Assembly (NCBI GenBank): GCA_043781855.1
Contig: JAYWBB010000056.1
Location: 1 to 64,000 of the forward strand
Source: Nevskia sp043781855
GTDB lineage: Bacteria; Pseudomonadota; Gammaproteobacteria; Nevskiales; Nevskiaceae
Length of the DNA: 64,000 nt
Direction of reading: 5' to 3'
Each line of letters opens with the position of its first letter. Within the stretch, counting starts at the first letter, position 1. Made by a program: the position numbers and the translations under genes. Of this stretch, positions 16,217 through 25,692 are shown in pieces. A model generated the notes under the pieces. The model saw only the letters and a program-made list of their open reading frames with translations, did no database searches and had not been told where the DNA came from.

Positions 16217-16573
16217 ATGGCACGTATTGCGGGCGTCAATGTCCCGGCCAACAAGCACACCGTGATCGCGCTGCAGTCGATCTACGGCATTGGCGCAACA
16301 CGCGCTCGCAAGATCTGCTCGGGCGCCAAGGTCAATCCGGCGGCCCAGATCAAGGCGCTGACCGAAGGTGAACTCGACCTGTTGCGCGCCGAGATCGCCA
16401 AGTTTGCGGTCGAAGGCGATCTTCGCCGTGAAGTGTCGATGAGCATCAAGCGTCTTATGGACATGGGCTGCTATCGCGGCCAGCGTCACCGTCGCGGCCT
16501 GCCGGTCCGTGGCCAGCGTACCCGTACCAATGCACGGACCCGCAAGGGCCCGCGCAAGGCCATCCGCAAATAG
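16217..16573 (+). CDS. rpsM: 30S ribosomal protein S13
   Basis: S13 (118 residues, as in E. coli) forms 30S-50S bridges and touches the P-site tRNA. It begins MARIAGVNVPANKH and ends with the basic tail GQRTRTNARTRKGPRKAI. Confidence 0.97.
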   Translation: MARIAGVNVPANKHTVIALQSIYGIGATRARKICSGAKVNPAAQIKALTEGELDLLRAEIAKFAVEGDLRREVSMSIKRLMDMGCYRGQRHRRGLPVRGQRTRTNARTRKGPRKAIRK

Positions 16574-16628
16574 CCTCCGCAAGTAGTCGTTGCGATCATC
16601 ATCAGTCGTCCGGAATCAATAGAAGCCA

Positions 16629-17033
16629 ATGGCAAATCCCACCGCCGCCGCTGCTGCCGCCAAGGCCCGCAAGCGCGTCAAGAAAAACGTCACCGACGCC
16701 GTCGCCCACGTGCATGCGTCATTCAACAACACGATCGTGCTGATCACTGACCGCCAAGGCAACGCGCTGTCGTGGTCGACGTCAGGCGCCTGCGGCTTCA
16801 AGGGCTCGCGCAAATCGACGCCGTTCGCGGCGCAGATCGCCGCCGAGCGTGCCGCAACCGCCGCTGCCGAACATGGCGTGAAGAATCTCGAAGTCCGCAT
16901 CAAGGGTCCGGGTCCGGGCCGCGAATCGGCCGTGCGTTCGCTGAACGCCGCTGGTTTCAAGGTCACCAACATCACCGACGTGACGCCGATTCCACATAAC
17001 GGCTGCCGTCCGTCCAAGCGTCGCCGCGTGTAA
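16629..17033 (+). CDS. rpsK: 30S ribosomal protein S11
   Basis: S11 (134 residues; E. coli 129) is on the 30S platform. It has AHVHASFNNTIVLITDRQGN, then GPGPGRESAVR and the C-terminal PHNGCRPSKRRRV. A short alanine-rich N-terminal extension accounts for the extra length. Confidence 0.97.
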   Translation: MANPTAAAAAAKARKRVKKNVTDAVAHVHASFNNTIVLITDRQGNALSWSTSGACGFKGSRKSTPFAAQIAAERAATAAAEHGVKNLEVRIKGPGPGRESAVRSLNAAGFKVTNITDVTPIPHNGCRPSKRRRV

Positions 17034-17045
17034 GGAGAGATCGAA

Positions 17046-17666
17046 ATGGCACGTTATATCGGTCCCACCTGCAAACTCGCCCGCCGCGCCGGCACCGACC
17101 TGCTGCTCAAGAGCCGTGGTCGTTCGCTGGATACCAAGTGCAAGCTCGACACGCCGCCCGGCCAGCACGGCGCGCGCAAGCAGCGTCTGTCGGATTACGC
17201 GCTGCAGCTGCGCGAGAAGCAGAAGCTGAAGCAGATGTACGGCCTGCTCGAGCGGCAGTTCCGCAACTACTATCACAAGGCGACCAAGTCCAAGGGCGCC
17301 ACCGGCCTGAACCTGCTCCGCTTCCTGGAACAGCGTCTGGACAACGTCGTTTACCGCATGGGTTTCTCGGCGACGCGTGCCGAAGCCCGCCAGCTGGTCA
17401 GCCACAAGGCGATCCAGGTCAACGGCAAGAGCGTCAACATTCCTTCGTACAGCGTCCAGGTCGGCGACGTGGTGTCGGTGCGCGAGAAATCCCGCAACCA
17501 GACCCGCATCGCGCAGGCGCTGTCGGTTGCCGCACAGGTCGGTTTGCCGGAGTGGGTCGAAGTCGACGAGAAGGGCCTGAAGGGCACCTTCAAGACGCTG
17601 CCCGAGCGCGATCAGATCGTCCCGGACATCAACGAGAACCTGGTGGTCGAGTTGTACTCCAAGTAA
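17046..17666 (+). CDS. rpsD: 30S ribosomal protein S4
   Basis: S4 (206 residues, as in E. coli) nucleates 16S assembly and represses the alpha operon in enterobacteria. It shows MARYIGPTCKLARRAGTDL, the S4 RNA-binding domain RLDNVVYRMGFSATRAEARQ and the family end. Confidence 0.97.
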   Translation: MARYIGPTCKLARRAGTDLLLKSRGRSLDTKCKLDTPPGQHGARKQRLSDYALQLREKQKLKQMYGLLERQFRNYYHKATKSKGATGLNLLRFLEQRLDNVVYRMGFSATRAEARQLVSHKAIQVNGKSVNIPSYSVQVGDVVSVREKSRNQTRIAQALSVAAQVGLPEWVEVDEKGLKGTFKTLPERDQIVPDINENLVVELYSK

Positions 17667-17726
17667 TCGTCAGGGCGTCATCGCGGTCTGGCAGTCTGGT
17701 TTTGTTTCATGCTGAGGATTCAATAC

Positions 17727-18710
17727 ATGCAGGGTTCCGTCGCCAATTTTCTCAAGCCTCGCGTCGTCGAGGTCGAACAGATCTCCGCTCACCGTTCGCG
17801 CATCACGCTGGAGCCGCTGGAACGTGGCTTCGGCCACACGCTGGGCAATGCCCTGCGTCGCATTCTGTTGTCCTCGATCCCCGGCGCCGCCATCACGGAA
17901 GCGCAGATCGAAGGTGTGGTGCATGAATACAGCGCGATCGAAGGCGTGCAGGAAGATGTCATCGACATCCTGCTGAACATCAAGAACGTCGCTGTGCGCA
18001 TGAACGCCCGCGAATCGGCCGTGCTCAAGCTCGAGAAGAGCGGCAAGGGCCCGATCACTGCCGGCGACATCCAGCTCGATCACGATGTCGAGATCGTCAA
18101 TCCGGAACTGGTCATCGCGAACCTGACCGGCGGCAAGCTGAGCATCAATCTCAAGGTCACGCGCGGTCGCGGCTATCAGCCGTCCGCCGCTCGTGCCCAG
18201 AACGGCGAGGAAGAAGGCGTTGCCATCGGCGCGCTGCAGCTCGACGCTTCCTACAGCCCGGTTCGGCGCGTCAGCTACGCCGTCGAGCGTGCCCGCGTCG
18301 AGCAGCGCACCGACCTCGACAAGCTGATTCTCGACGTCGACACCAACGGTGGCATCGACGCCGCCGAAGCCGTCCGCTTCGCCGCGCGCATCCTGCGCGA
18401 GCAGCTGGCGATCTTCGTCGACCTCGAAGGCGAGGAGGAAATCGGCGTGGTGGTCAGCAAGAAGGATCTCAACCCGATCCTGTTCCGCCCGATCGACGAT
18501 CTCGAACTGGGTGTGCGCTCGACCAACTGCCTCAAGGCGGAAAATGTTTACTACATCGGCGACCTCGTGCAGCGCGGCGAGACCGAGCTGATGAAGACGC
18601 CGAACCTTGGCAAGAAGTCGCTCAACGAAATCAAGGAAGCGCTGAAAGCGCACGACCTCGAGCTTGGCATGAAGCTCGACAACTGGTCGTCGCCCAAAGT
18701 CGCTGCCTAA
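17727..18710 (+). CDS. rpoA: RNA polymerase subunit alpha
   Basis: The alpha subunit (327 residues; E. coli 329) nucleates RNA polymerase assembly through its N-terminal domain and contacts UP elements and activators through its C-terminal domain. MQGSVANFLKPRVVEVEQIS marks the start at ATG 17727; an upstream in-frame ATG at 17709 would add six unmatched residues. NLGKKSLNEIKEAL in the C-terminal domain is intact. Confidence 0.98.
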   Translation: MQGSVANFLKPRVVEVEQISAHRSRITLEPLERGFGHTLGNALRRILLSSIPGAAITEAQIEGVVHEYSAIEGVQEDVIDILLNIKNVAVRMNARESAVLKLEKSGKGPITAGDIQLDHDVEIVNPELVIANLTGGKLSINLKVTRGRGYQPSAARAQNGEEEGVAIGALQLDASYSPVRRVSYAVERARVEQRTDLDKLILDVDTNGGIDAAEAVRFAARILREQLAIFVDLEGEEEIGVVVSKKDLNPILFRPIDDLELGVRSTNCLKAENVYYIGDLVQRGETELMKTPNLGKKSLNEIKEALKAHDLELGMKLDNWSSPKVAA

Positions 18711-18740
18711 CACTGCTCGAATTGGCAGGAGCCAAAGAAC

Positions 18741-19136
18741 ATGCGTCATAAAGTCGCCGGCCGCCGTCTCGGTCGCACCACCAGCCACCGCAAGGCGACC
18801 ATGCAGAACATGGCCGTTTCGCTGTTCACTCACGAGCTGATCCGCACCACGGTGCCGAAGGCCAAGGAACTGCGCCGCGTCGCCGAGCCGTTGATCACGC
18901 GCGCCAAGCAGGACAGCGTCGCCAATCGCCGTCTCGTCTTCGATCGTCTGCGCGATCGCGGAGCCACCCAGAAGCTGTTCCTGGAACTGGGCCCGCGTTA
19001 TTCCGCTCGCCCGGGCGGCTATCTGCGCATCCTGCGCTGCGGCTTCCGGCCGGGCGACAGTGCGCCGATGGCGTATGTCGAACTGGTTGATCGCCCGGCG
19101 ACGGCGGATCAGGGCGAAGAAGCTGCATCGGCCTGA
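18741..19136 (+). CDS. rplQ: 50S ribosomal protein L17
   Basis: L17 (131 residues; E. coli 127) lies near the exit tunnel. It begins MRHKVAGRRLGRTTSHRKA and ends AYVELVDRP plus a short tail. It is the last gene of the ribosomal supercluster and is followed by a terminator. Confidence 0.97.
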   Translation: MRHKVAGRRLGRTTSHRKATMQNMAVSLFTHELIRTTVPKAKELRRVAEPLITRAKQDSVANRRLVFDRLRDRGATQKLFLELGPRYSARPGGYLRILRCGFRPGDSAPMAYVELVDRPATADQGEEAASA

Positions 19137-19153
19137 CCTGCCGCACAAGTATC

Positions 19154-19180
19154 AACGGGCGCTTCGGCGCCCGTTTTCGT
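19154..19180 (+). terminator. Rho-independent terminator of the ribosomal cluster
   Basis: ACGGGCGC-TTCG-GCGCCCGT, an 8-bp stem with a stable TTCG tetraloop, followed by TTTCGTTT, starts 18 bases after the rplQ stop. Confidence 0.88.
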
Positions 19181-19294
19181 TTGGCTAGAGCGCTTTATTC
19201 AGCCGGTGGCCGAGCCGGCTGGTTCGGTACAAAATTGCGTGCATCCCTGGATGCAGTTCAACAAACCGTCCGTTAATCCGCGATCCGAGAAATC

Positions 19295-20428
19295 ATGTCC
19301 GATCAGCTGAAGCCCTCCGAGGATGCCGTCGCCTCACCGTCATCCGATTCTCCTGCGCCGGCCGTAGCCGAGGACGTCGAGATGATCAGTGAGCAGAGCG
19401 AAAATCTAGGCAGGGTCTTCGCCGATCTCGGCATCTCGCTCCTGGTCAGTACATATCAGGCCGGCAAGCTGATCATCGTCCGCAGCGAGGGCGAAGTGCT
19501 CAACACACATTTCCGCAACACCAGGAAGCCGATGGGTATTGCTGTCGGCAGCGCCGGGCAACTTGCCGTCGGGGTGACCGGCGAGATCCTTTACTACAGC
19601 AACGTTCCGCAAAACTGCCAGAAACTGGAGCCGGCGGACAAGCACGATGCCTGCTATGTGCAACGCTTCAGCCACATCACGGGCGACATCGATATCCATG
19701 AAATGGCATTCGGCGGCGACGGCCAGATCTGGTTCATCAATACGCGTTTTTCCGCGCTGTGCACGATTCATGGATCGAACAGCTTTACGCCGGTATGGCG
19801 TCCGCAATTCATTACCGCGTACGAGCCGGAAGATCGTTGTCACCTGAACGGACTCGGCATGCTCAACGGAAAGCCGCGCTATGTGACGGCCCTGGGCGAA
19901 AGCGACAAGCCTCGAGGCTGGCGCGAGCGCAAGGCGGATGGCGGAGTCCTGATCGACCTCGCGACCGGTCGCACGCTGTGCCGCGGACTGTCGATGCCAC
20001 ACTCGCCGCGTTGGCATGCGAATCAACTCTGGGTCTGCGAATCGGGCAAGGGAACTCTGTCGAAGGTCGATTTCGCAACCGGCGACGTAACTCCTTTCTT
20101 CGAATTTCCCGGCTTCACACGAGGTGTGGATTTCCACGGCCCGCTGGCCTTCGTCGGACTCTCGCAGATTCGCGAGACTGCGACCTTCAGCGGCATTCCG
20201 ATCGCTGAAAAAGCGGCGGAGCGCAATTGCGGCGTCTGGGTCATCGACATCACAGACGGCAGTCTGGTCGGGATTCTGCGGTTCACGGCCGGCGTGCATG
20301 AAATCTTTGCCGTGCAAGTGTTGCCCGGCGTGCGCTACCCGGACCTGCTCGCGAAGGACGATCCGCTCGCTCTCGAAACTTATTTTCTGCCGCCGCATCT
20401 CGTCACGGCATCGCAGAAAGGACTTTAG
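19295..20428 (+). CDS. TIGR03032 (DUF4915) family protein
   Basis: A 377-residue protein of the TIGR03032/DUF4915 family, a beta-propeller-like family without an assigned reaction. Diagnostic parts are SLLVSTYQAGKLIIVRSEG, GDIDIHEMAFGGDGQIWFIN, GMLNGKPRYVTALGESDKP and CRGLSMPHSPRWHANQLW. An acidic, proline-rich stretch of about 45 residues precedes the domain, and no signal peptide is seen, so it should be cytoplasmic. It stands before the TonB-dependent receptor and the two TPR-hydroxylase genes, all on the same strand; a 265-bp gap with its own promoter separates it from the receptor, so a shared operon is uncertain. Confidence 0.82.
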   Translation: MSDQLKPSEDAVASPSSDSPAPAVAEDVEMISEQSENLGRVFADLGISLLVSTYQAGKLIIVRSEGEVLNTHFRNTRKPMGIAVGSAGQLAVGVTGEILYYSNVPQNCQKLEPADKHDACYVQRFSHITGDIDIHEMAFGGDGQIWFINTRFSALCTIHGSNSFTPVWRPQFITAYEPEDRCHLNGLGMLNGKPRYVTALGESDKPRGWRERKADGGVLIDLATGRTLCRGLSMPHSPRWHANQLWVCESGKGTLSKVDFATGDVTPFFEFPGFTRGVDFHGPLAFVGLSQIRETATFSGIPIAEKAAERNCGVWVIDITDGSLVGILRFTAGVHEIFAVQVLPGVRYPDLLAKDDPLALETYFLPPHLVTASQKGL

Positions 20429-20576
20429 ATTTCGGACAGCAAGCATCGGTCCTGCGGGCGCGCGAAATTCTCTCAAACCGCAGTCTATCGTCACTGTCGG
20501 AACGACTTCATCGTGATGGTCACGGGTCGCCGCTTTCTTTAGCGTTGATGCGGATTCATCATCGCGTCATAAATGC

Positions 20577-20606
20577 TTGACCTTCATCCGCCGCTGCTAC
20601 TACTCT
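20577..20606 (+). promoter_or_regulatory. Candidate sigma70 promoter of the TonB-dependent receptor gene
   Basis: TTGACC (20577-20582), an 18-bp spacer and TACTCT (20601-20606) lie about 90 bp before the receptor ATG. The -35 is good and the -10 moderate. Confidence 0.45.
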
Positions 20607-20693
20607 GGGCGAGTACGGGTACATATAGACGAAGGTGCTAGATATCGTCGGTACCTCAATAGCGTTTCGTGACTAAATTTGGGAGTGAGCTAA

Positions 20694-23648
20694 ATGAAAT
20701 TGAGCGCGGAAGGAAAGCTGCGACTTGCCATCAGACTGGCATTCGTGGCGAGCGTCGGTGCAGCAGCTGATGTTGCATACGCCCAGGAAGCACAACCGAG
20801 CGATGCAACGGCTGATGCCCAGCAACTCGGCGGAGTTCAGGTTATCGGCACCCGTATCAAGCAGCCCAACCTGGTGGGCACCAGCTCCTCGATATTGATC
20901 AGTGACAAGGAACTGAAGCTTCAGGGCACGGTGAACATCGAAACCCTGCTGAACAATGTGCCTCAGACGTTTGCCGGTTACAGCACAGGTGACTCCAACG
21001 GCGCGACAGGCACGGCGACGGTCGATTTGCGCGGCCTCGGCCCGCAACACACCTTGGTGCTGATCGACGGCAAGCGCCTGAATCCCGGCGATGCCCTCCA
21101 AAGCCCGCCAAGCGCTGACCTTAATTTCATTCCGGCATCCCTGGTCGAAAGCATCGACATCCTGAGTGGGGGTGCTTCGGCTGTTTACGGTTCGGATGCA
21201 GTCGCGGGGGTCGTCAACTTCCGTCTGAAACACGATACCAATGGCTTCCACATCGACAGCGAATTGACGCGGACCGATCACAGTGACGCCACTACCTACA
21301 AAACCACCTTGGTCTGGGGCAGCAACTTCGCCGGCGGCAAGGGCAATGTCACGGTTTACGGCGGATTCACCAACCTCCAGGCATTGACTCAAGACAAGCG
21401 CACGTTCTCGGCTATTTCGGTTCAGACGCCCACCTCCGGCAATGTTCACCTGCGCAGAGGTTCGGGCACGATCGCCGAGGGTCGTTTCTATAGTTACGAC
21501 CGCGCCGGTGCAGGTCTGGACGGTTACGGCATTGTTGATCCCGCCGGAACACGATCGCTCGTTGCGGACGACGGCCGGACATTCAACTTTGCGCCATTTA
21601 ACTACCTGCAGCGCCCGGACAAGCGCTACCAGTTGGGCGGTTTCGCGAACGACAAGATCAACGAACACCTTGAGCTGTATGGCAGCGCCATGTTCCTGAA
21701 CGACCGTACCTTCGCGCAAGTCGCGCCGTCGGGACTGTTCTTCGATTCCGCGACCGTGCCTTGCAACAGCTCGCTTTTGTCGGCGCAGGAACAAAATTTC
21801 TTGTGCACCCAAGCCGGCCTAACCCCGGCCCAGTCGGCCAACCTCTTGGTGGCGAAGCGCACGGTCGAGCTTGGGCCGCGCATTGCAGATTTGACTCATA
21901 CCGATTACCGCATCGTGATCGGCGGTCGTGGCGATATCGTGAAAGGCTGGAGCTATGACGTATCAGCACAGCGTGGCGAAGTCATCCAGGCGATCGGCAA
22001 CCTGAATTACGTCAATCTGAACCACTCCGGTGCCGCTCTAAACACCGTTGCCGATCCGGTCACCGGCGCGGCGACTTGTGCCCCGGGCTCCCCGGCTGGC
22101 TGTGTACCGTTGGACCTGTTCCAGCTCGGTGCTATTACCCCAGCGCAAGCGGCGTTTTTAAGAGGAAATGGTTTCGCACAAGCGAACACAGTCGAACAGA
22201 TCGTTACTGGATCGGTAACGGGCGAACTGGGTCAATACGGAGTCACTAGCCCGTTCGCAAAGAACGGTGTCGCGGTCGCTGCCGGTGTCGAGTACCGGAC
22301 CGAAGCGCTGGATTATCGGCCGGACGACTTGACGGCAACCGGCCAGCTCGGCGGGACCGGTGGTCCCAGCCCGGCGACCAGTGGTCATTATCAGGTGCAC
22401 GAGGCGTTCAGTGAACTGCAGGTTCCGCTGATTGAGAACGTGCCTGGGATCAAAGAATTGCGGCTCGATGGTGCCTTCCGCTGGTCCAATTACAGCCTCG
22501 CCAATGATACGCAGAGCTACAAGGGCGGTATCAAATACGCGCCGACGAGTGACATCACCTTTCGCGGAAGCTACCAGAGAGCGACGCGAGCACCCGCAGT
22601 GTCTGAACTATTCCAACCCCAAGCTTTCGGCCTCGCGGGCGGGTCAGACCCTTGCGCGGGGTCCAATCTCGGCAGTCCGAATTCGCCGACTCAGGCGCAG
22701 TGCGCGTTCACTGGCGTGACAGCGGCGCAATACACGAGCGGGTCGATTCCGGATTGCTCCTCGGGCCAGTGCAATATCCAGACCAGTGGTAATCAGCACC
22801 TGCGGGTGGAGAAGTCGAAGACCTACTCGGCAGGTGTCTTGATCACGCCTTCGTTCATCAAGAGTCTGTCCATTTCCGTGGACTACTTCGATATCGGCTT
22901 CACTGACCGTATCGGCACGCAGCCGTTCGCCGCCGTCCTCAACGGCTGCCTCGCCGGCGATCCGCAGCTCTGTTCGCAGATTCATCGTGGCCCCACCGGC
23001 CGGCTCTTCGGTGGCAATACGGCGGTCGGTAACTTTGTTACCACTCCGAATGTCAATACCGGCTTGGCTAGAACGAAGGGCGTCGATTTCCAGGCGGATT
23101 ACCAGATCCGGTTGCGCGACGTTGGCCTTGGCAACACCGGGCGCGTGGTGTTCAATTACGTTGCAACCTATTTGCTGAATGCAAAATTCCAGAGCGGGCA
23201 AGGTCTTGGGGTCTACGACTGCGCTGGTTTGTACGGGACCACCTGCGGAACGCCCTACCAGACGTACCGCCACAAACTGCGCGCAACCTGGGACATTATC
23301 CCCATAGGGCTGTCGCTGTCCGCCAACTGGCGCTACTACGGTTCCGCCAAACTCGACACCAACACGTCGGACCCAGTTCTGACCAATGGTCGGCAAGACG
23401 CCATCGATGGGTCCATTGGGGCCAAGCAGTATCTTGACCTCTCAGGCGCTTACACGCTGCCGACGAAAGATCGCAACGTCACCTTGCGTGCTGGTATCAG
23501 CAACGTGGGTGGGCAGAATCCGCCGATCCTTTCGAGCAATGCGCCGAATGCGATTTCGTCGCCGCCATTCGGCAACGCCAATACCTATCCGAACGTGTAT
23601 GACTCGCTGGGTCGTGTCTTGTTCGTCGGCTTGTCTGCGGATTTCTAA
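20694..23648 (+). CDS. TonB-dependent outer-membrane receptor
   Basis: A 984-residue receptor for active import across the outer membrane. An N-terminal signal peptide (about residues 1-30, ending VAYAQE) is followed by a plug domain whose start VQVIGTRIKQPN and later VDLRGLGPQHTLVLIDGKRL and SGGASAVYGSDAVAGVVNFR are typical. The barrel ends with VLFVGLSADF and a C-terminal phenylalanine. The substrate is not evident; the length and the cysteine-containing extracellular loops suggest a large ligand such as a peptide or glycan (inference). GGGAGTG before ATG 20694 is a good ribosome-binding site. A terminator follows, yet two TPR-hydroxylase genes lie just behind it. Confidence 0.93.
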   Translation: MKLSAEGKLRLAIRLAFVASVGAAADVAYAQEAQPSDATADAQQLGGVQVIGTRIKQPNLVGTSSSILISDKELKLQGTVNIETLLNNVPQTFAGYSTGDSNGATGTATVDLRGLGPQHTLVLIDGKRLNPGDALQSPPSADLNFIPASLVESIDILSGGASAVYGSDAVAGVVNFRLKHDTNGFHIDSELTRTDHSDATTYKTTLVWGSNFAGGKGNVTVYGGFTNLQALTQDKRTFSAISVQTPTSGNVHLRRGSGTIAEGRFYSYDRAGAGLDGYGIVDPAGTRSLVADDGRTFNFAPFNYLQRPDKRYQLGGFANDKINEHLELYGSAMFLNDRTFAQVAPSGLFFDSATVPCNSSLLSAQEQNFLCTQAGLTPAQSANLLVAKRTVELGPRIADLTHTDYRIVIGGRGDIVKGWSYDVSAQRGEVIQAIGNLNYVNLNHSGAALNTVADPVTGAATCAPGSPAGCVPLDLFQLGAITPAQAAFLRGNGFAQANTVEQIVTGSVTGELGQYGVTSPFAKNGVAVAAGVEYRTEALDYRPDDLTATGQLGGTGGPSPATSGHYQVHEAFSELQVPLIENVPGIKELRLDGAFRWSNYSLANDTQSYKGGIKYAPTSDITFRGSYQRATRAPAVSELFQPQAFGLAGGSDPCAGSNLGSPNSPTQAQCAFTGVTAAQYTSGSIPDCSSGQCNIQTSGNQHLRVEKSKTYSAGVLITPSFIKSLSISVDYFDIGFTDRIGTQPFAAVLNGCLAGDPQLCSQIHRGPTGRLFGGNTAVGNFVTTPNVNTGLARTKGVDFQADYQIRLRDVGLGNTGRVVFNYVATYLLNAKFQSGQGLGVYDCAGLYGTTCGTPYQTYRHKLRATWDIIPIGLSLSANWRYYGSAKLDTNTSDPVLTNGRQDAIDGSIGAKQYLDLSGAYTLPTKDRNVTLRAGISNVGGQNPPILSSNAPNAISSPPFGNANTYPNVYDSLGRVLFVGLSADF

Positions 23649-23674
23649 GCGTCATCGAAGTGGTTTGGAACTCG

Positions 23675-23703
23675 ACGGCGGCCTTCGGGCCGCCGTTTTT
23701 TTT
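23675..23703 (+). terminator. Rho-independent terminator after the receptor gene
   Basis: ACGGCGGCC-TTCG-GGCCGCCGT, a 9-bp GC-rich stem with a TTCG loop and eight T, starts 27 bases after the receptor stop. Confidence 0.92.
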
Positions 23704-23808
23704 CCGACGAGTCTGAATGGCGTCAGCTTGTGCAATGCTCAACCGGCCTCCGCGCCATTTGCGCGACTGCGAGAAAGTCCTTCGCTTCCCCAACCAGCTC
23801 CCGACGAA

Positions 23809-25680
23809 ATGAACAATCCTCTTTCTCAAGCCGGCCAGCCCGGAGCAGCTGATGATGTTTCGGCACCCCAGACTGCGGACCCGGTGCTGGCCTTCAAACG
23901 TGCAGAAGCACTTGAATCAGCCGGCCGCGACGGCGAGGCAGAACAGATTTACCGCAGCCTTCTAAGAGCATTTCCGACACACGCGGCGGTTCTGAACAAT
24001 CTTGCGCTCGTCGTCCAGCGACGCGGCGACCTCATCGAAGCGGAGAGTCTGCTGCGGAGAGCGGTTTCGTCGGAGCCGCAGGAAGGCTTCTTTCAGAACT
24101 CTCTTGGCGGTGTGCTGCGCGCAGCCGGAAAGCTGCCGGAAGCCGAAGTCGCCCATCGACGCGCGGTGGACCTGAGACCAGATTTCATCGATGCGCACTA
24201 CAACCTTGGTCTGGTGCTCGAAGAATTGGGGCAACTAGACGAGGCAATCGTCGCGCATCGCGCTGCCGTATCGCAACAGCCGGCATTTGCTGCGGCCATG
24301 ACTCGCATTGGGGCCATCCTCAATGGGCAGGGCGCGTTGAACGATGCACTGACGCAGCTTGATCAGGCACTCGTCGTCGCCCCGGATTTTTTCGATGCGC
24401 ATTATTACCGCGGCTGGGTGCTATCCAGTCTTCGTCGCTTCGATGAAGGCCTGGACGCGCTGGCCCGTGCCGCCACTCTTCGACCGGGCAGCTTCGAAGT
24501 CGCGCTCGCGACCGCCAATGCCTTGCGCGATGCAGGTCGCATTGATCAGGCGCTTGCGGCGTACTGGCAGGTACTCGAAAAGCGGCCGGAACGTTTGGCG
24601 ACGCATACTGAAATCAACCAGCTCGCCTGGATGGCGGGTCGCACGGACCTGCACCTGCGCTCGTTCGCCCACGCCCGTGAACACCTGGGAGACGATCCCG
24701 ACTTGATGCAACTGGAAGCGGCATTCCGTGTCCGGCGCAGCGAATACGCCGAGGCTGAGCAATTGCTGCGAAGAGCCAATGCGCTCGGGCCGGAGCGGGG
24801 CGATATCGTCGGTCTGCTCGCCCGTTCAGTGGCCATGCAAGGCCGTTTCGAGGAGAGCTATCCGCTATTTTTTGCTGCGATCAGCGCCGAACCCGACATC
24901 ATGCTGCACCGCCAGGAATTCGGATTTGCGCTCCTGCGCGATCATCGGCCACAGGACGCGTTACGGATTTTCGAGCAGGCGCGAGTGGGGAATCCGTTCG
25001 ACCAGCTGCTGCTCGCCGGGCTCGCCCTCGTCTACCGAGAACTCGGCGATAGCCGATACGGGCAACTTGTAGATTACGACAAATATGTGCGCTTTTACGA
25101 CATCAAGGCGCCTGAAGGCTATGCTGACAGCGCCGCGTTCAACCGGGCATTGGCACTGGAACTCGACGCGCTACACACGTTCAAGTTCGAGCCGATCGAC
25201 CAGACCCTGCGCGGCGGCACGCAGACCACGGGTTCCCTCTTTGCCGAGCAGTCCACTTGCATCGCGCGGGTCCGCGAAACTATCGGTCTGGCTGTGTCTG
25301 ACTACATCGCCAACCTGCCGGATGATCCAGAGCACCCGACGAGCCAACAGAAGTCCGCAGCATTCGGCTTTGTCGGCTCATGGTCCTGCCGTCTGGGACC
25401 GGGCGGCCATCACGGGAATCATGTGCATCCTCAGGGCTGGATCAGTTCTGCCTATTACGTGCGCCTGCCGGACGCGCCAGCAGACGCCAACTCTCGTGAC
25501 GGCTGGCTCAAGCTTGGCGAATCGAACCATGGTCTCGGCGAGCGCGACCAGCCAGAGTGCTTCGTGAAGCCTGTCGTGGGCCGTCTCGTCTTGTTCCCGT
25601 CGTTCTATTGGCACGGCACCGTACCCTTCACCGAAGGCGGCGATCGGCTGGGAGTCGCGTTTGATGTCCTTCCGCGGTAG
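23809..25680 (+). CDS. TPR protein with C-terminal 2OG-Fe(II) oxygenase domain (PF13759-like)
   Basis: A 623-residue cytoplasmic protein. Residues about 20-400 are tandem tetratricopeptide repeats (for example ALNDALTQLDQALVVAPDFF), a peptide or protein docking scaffold. The last 110 residues resemble the PF13759/TIGR02466 putative 2-oxoglutarate/Fe(II) oxygenase family: NHVHPQGWISSAYYV with H538 and H540, then GRLVLFPSFYWHGTVPF with H602, and R613 as the likely 2-oxoglutarate anchor. The expected reaction is hydroxylation of a bound substrate, not known for this family. The start is ATG 23809; earlier in-frame codons overlap the receptor gene. It is 12 bp ahead of a second TPR-hydroxylase gene. 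Confidence 0.87.
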   Translation: MNNPLSQAGQPGAADDVSAPQTADPVLAFKRAEALESAGRDGEAEQIYRSLLRAFPTHAAVLNNLALVVQRRGDLIEAESLLRRAVSSEPQEGFFQNSLGGVLRAAGKLPEAEVAHRRAVDLRPDFIDAHYNLGLVLEELGQLDEAIVAHRAAVSQQPAFAAAMTRIGAILNGQGALNDALTQLDQALVVAPDFFDAHYYRGWVLSSLRRFDEGLDALARAATLRPGSFEVALATANALRDAGRIDQALAAYWQVLEKRPERLATHTEINQLAWMAGRTDLHLRSFAHAREHLGDDPDLMQLEAAFRVRRSEYAEAEQLLRRANALGPERGDIVGLLARSVAMQGRFEESYPLFFAAISAEPDIMLHRQEFGFALLRDHRPQDALRIFEQARVGNPFDQLLLAGLALVYRELGDSRYGQLVDYDKYVRFYDIKAPEGYADSAAFNRALALELDALHTFKFEPIDQTLRGGTQTTGSLFAEQSTCIARVRETIGLAVSDYIANLPDDPEHPTSQQKSAAFGFVGSWSCRLGPGGHHGNHVHPQGWISSAYYVRLPDAPADANSRDGWLKLGESNHGLGERDQPECFVKPVVGRLVLFPSFYWHGTVPFTEGGDRLGVAFDVLPR

Positions 25681-25692
25681 GGGTTTTCGCTA

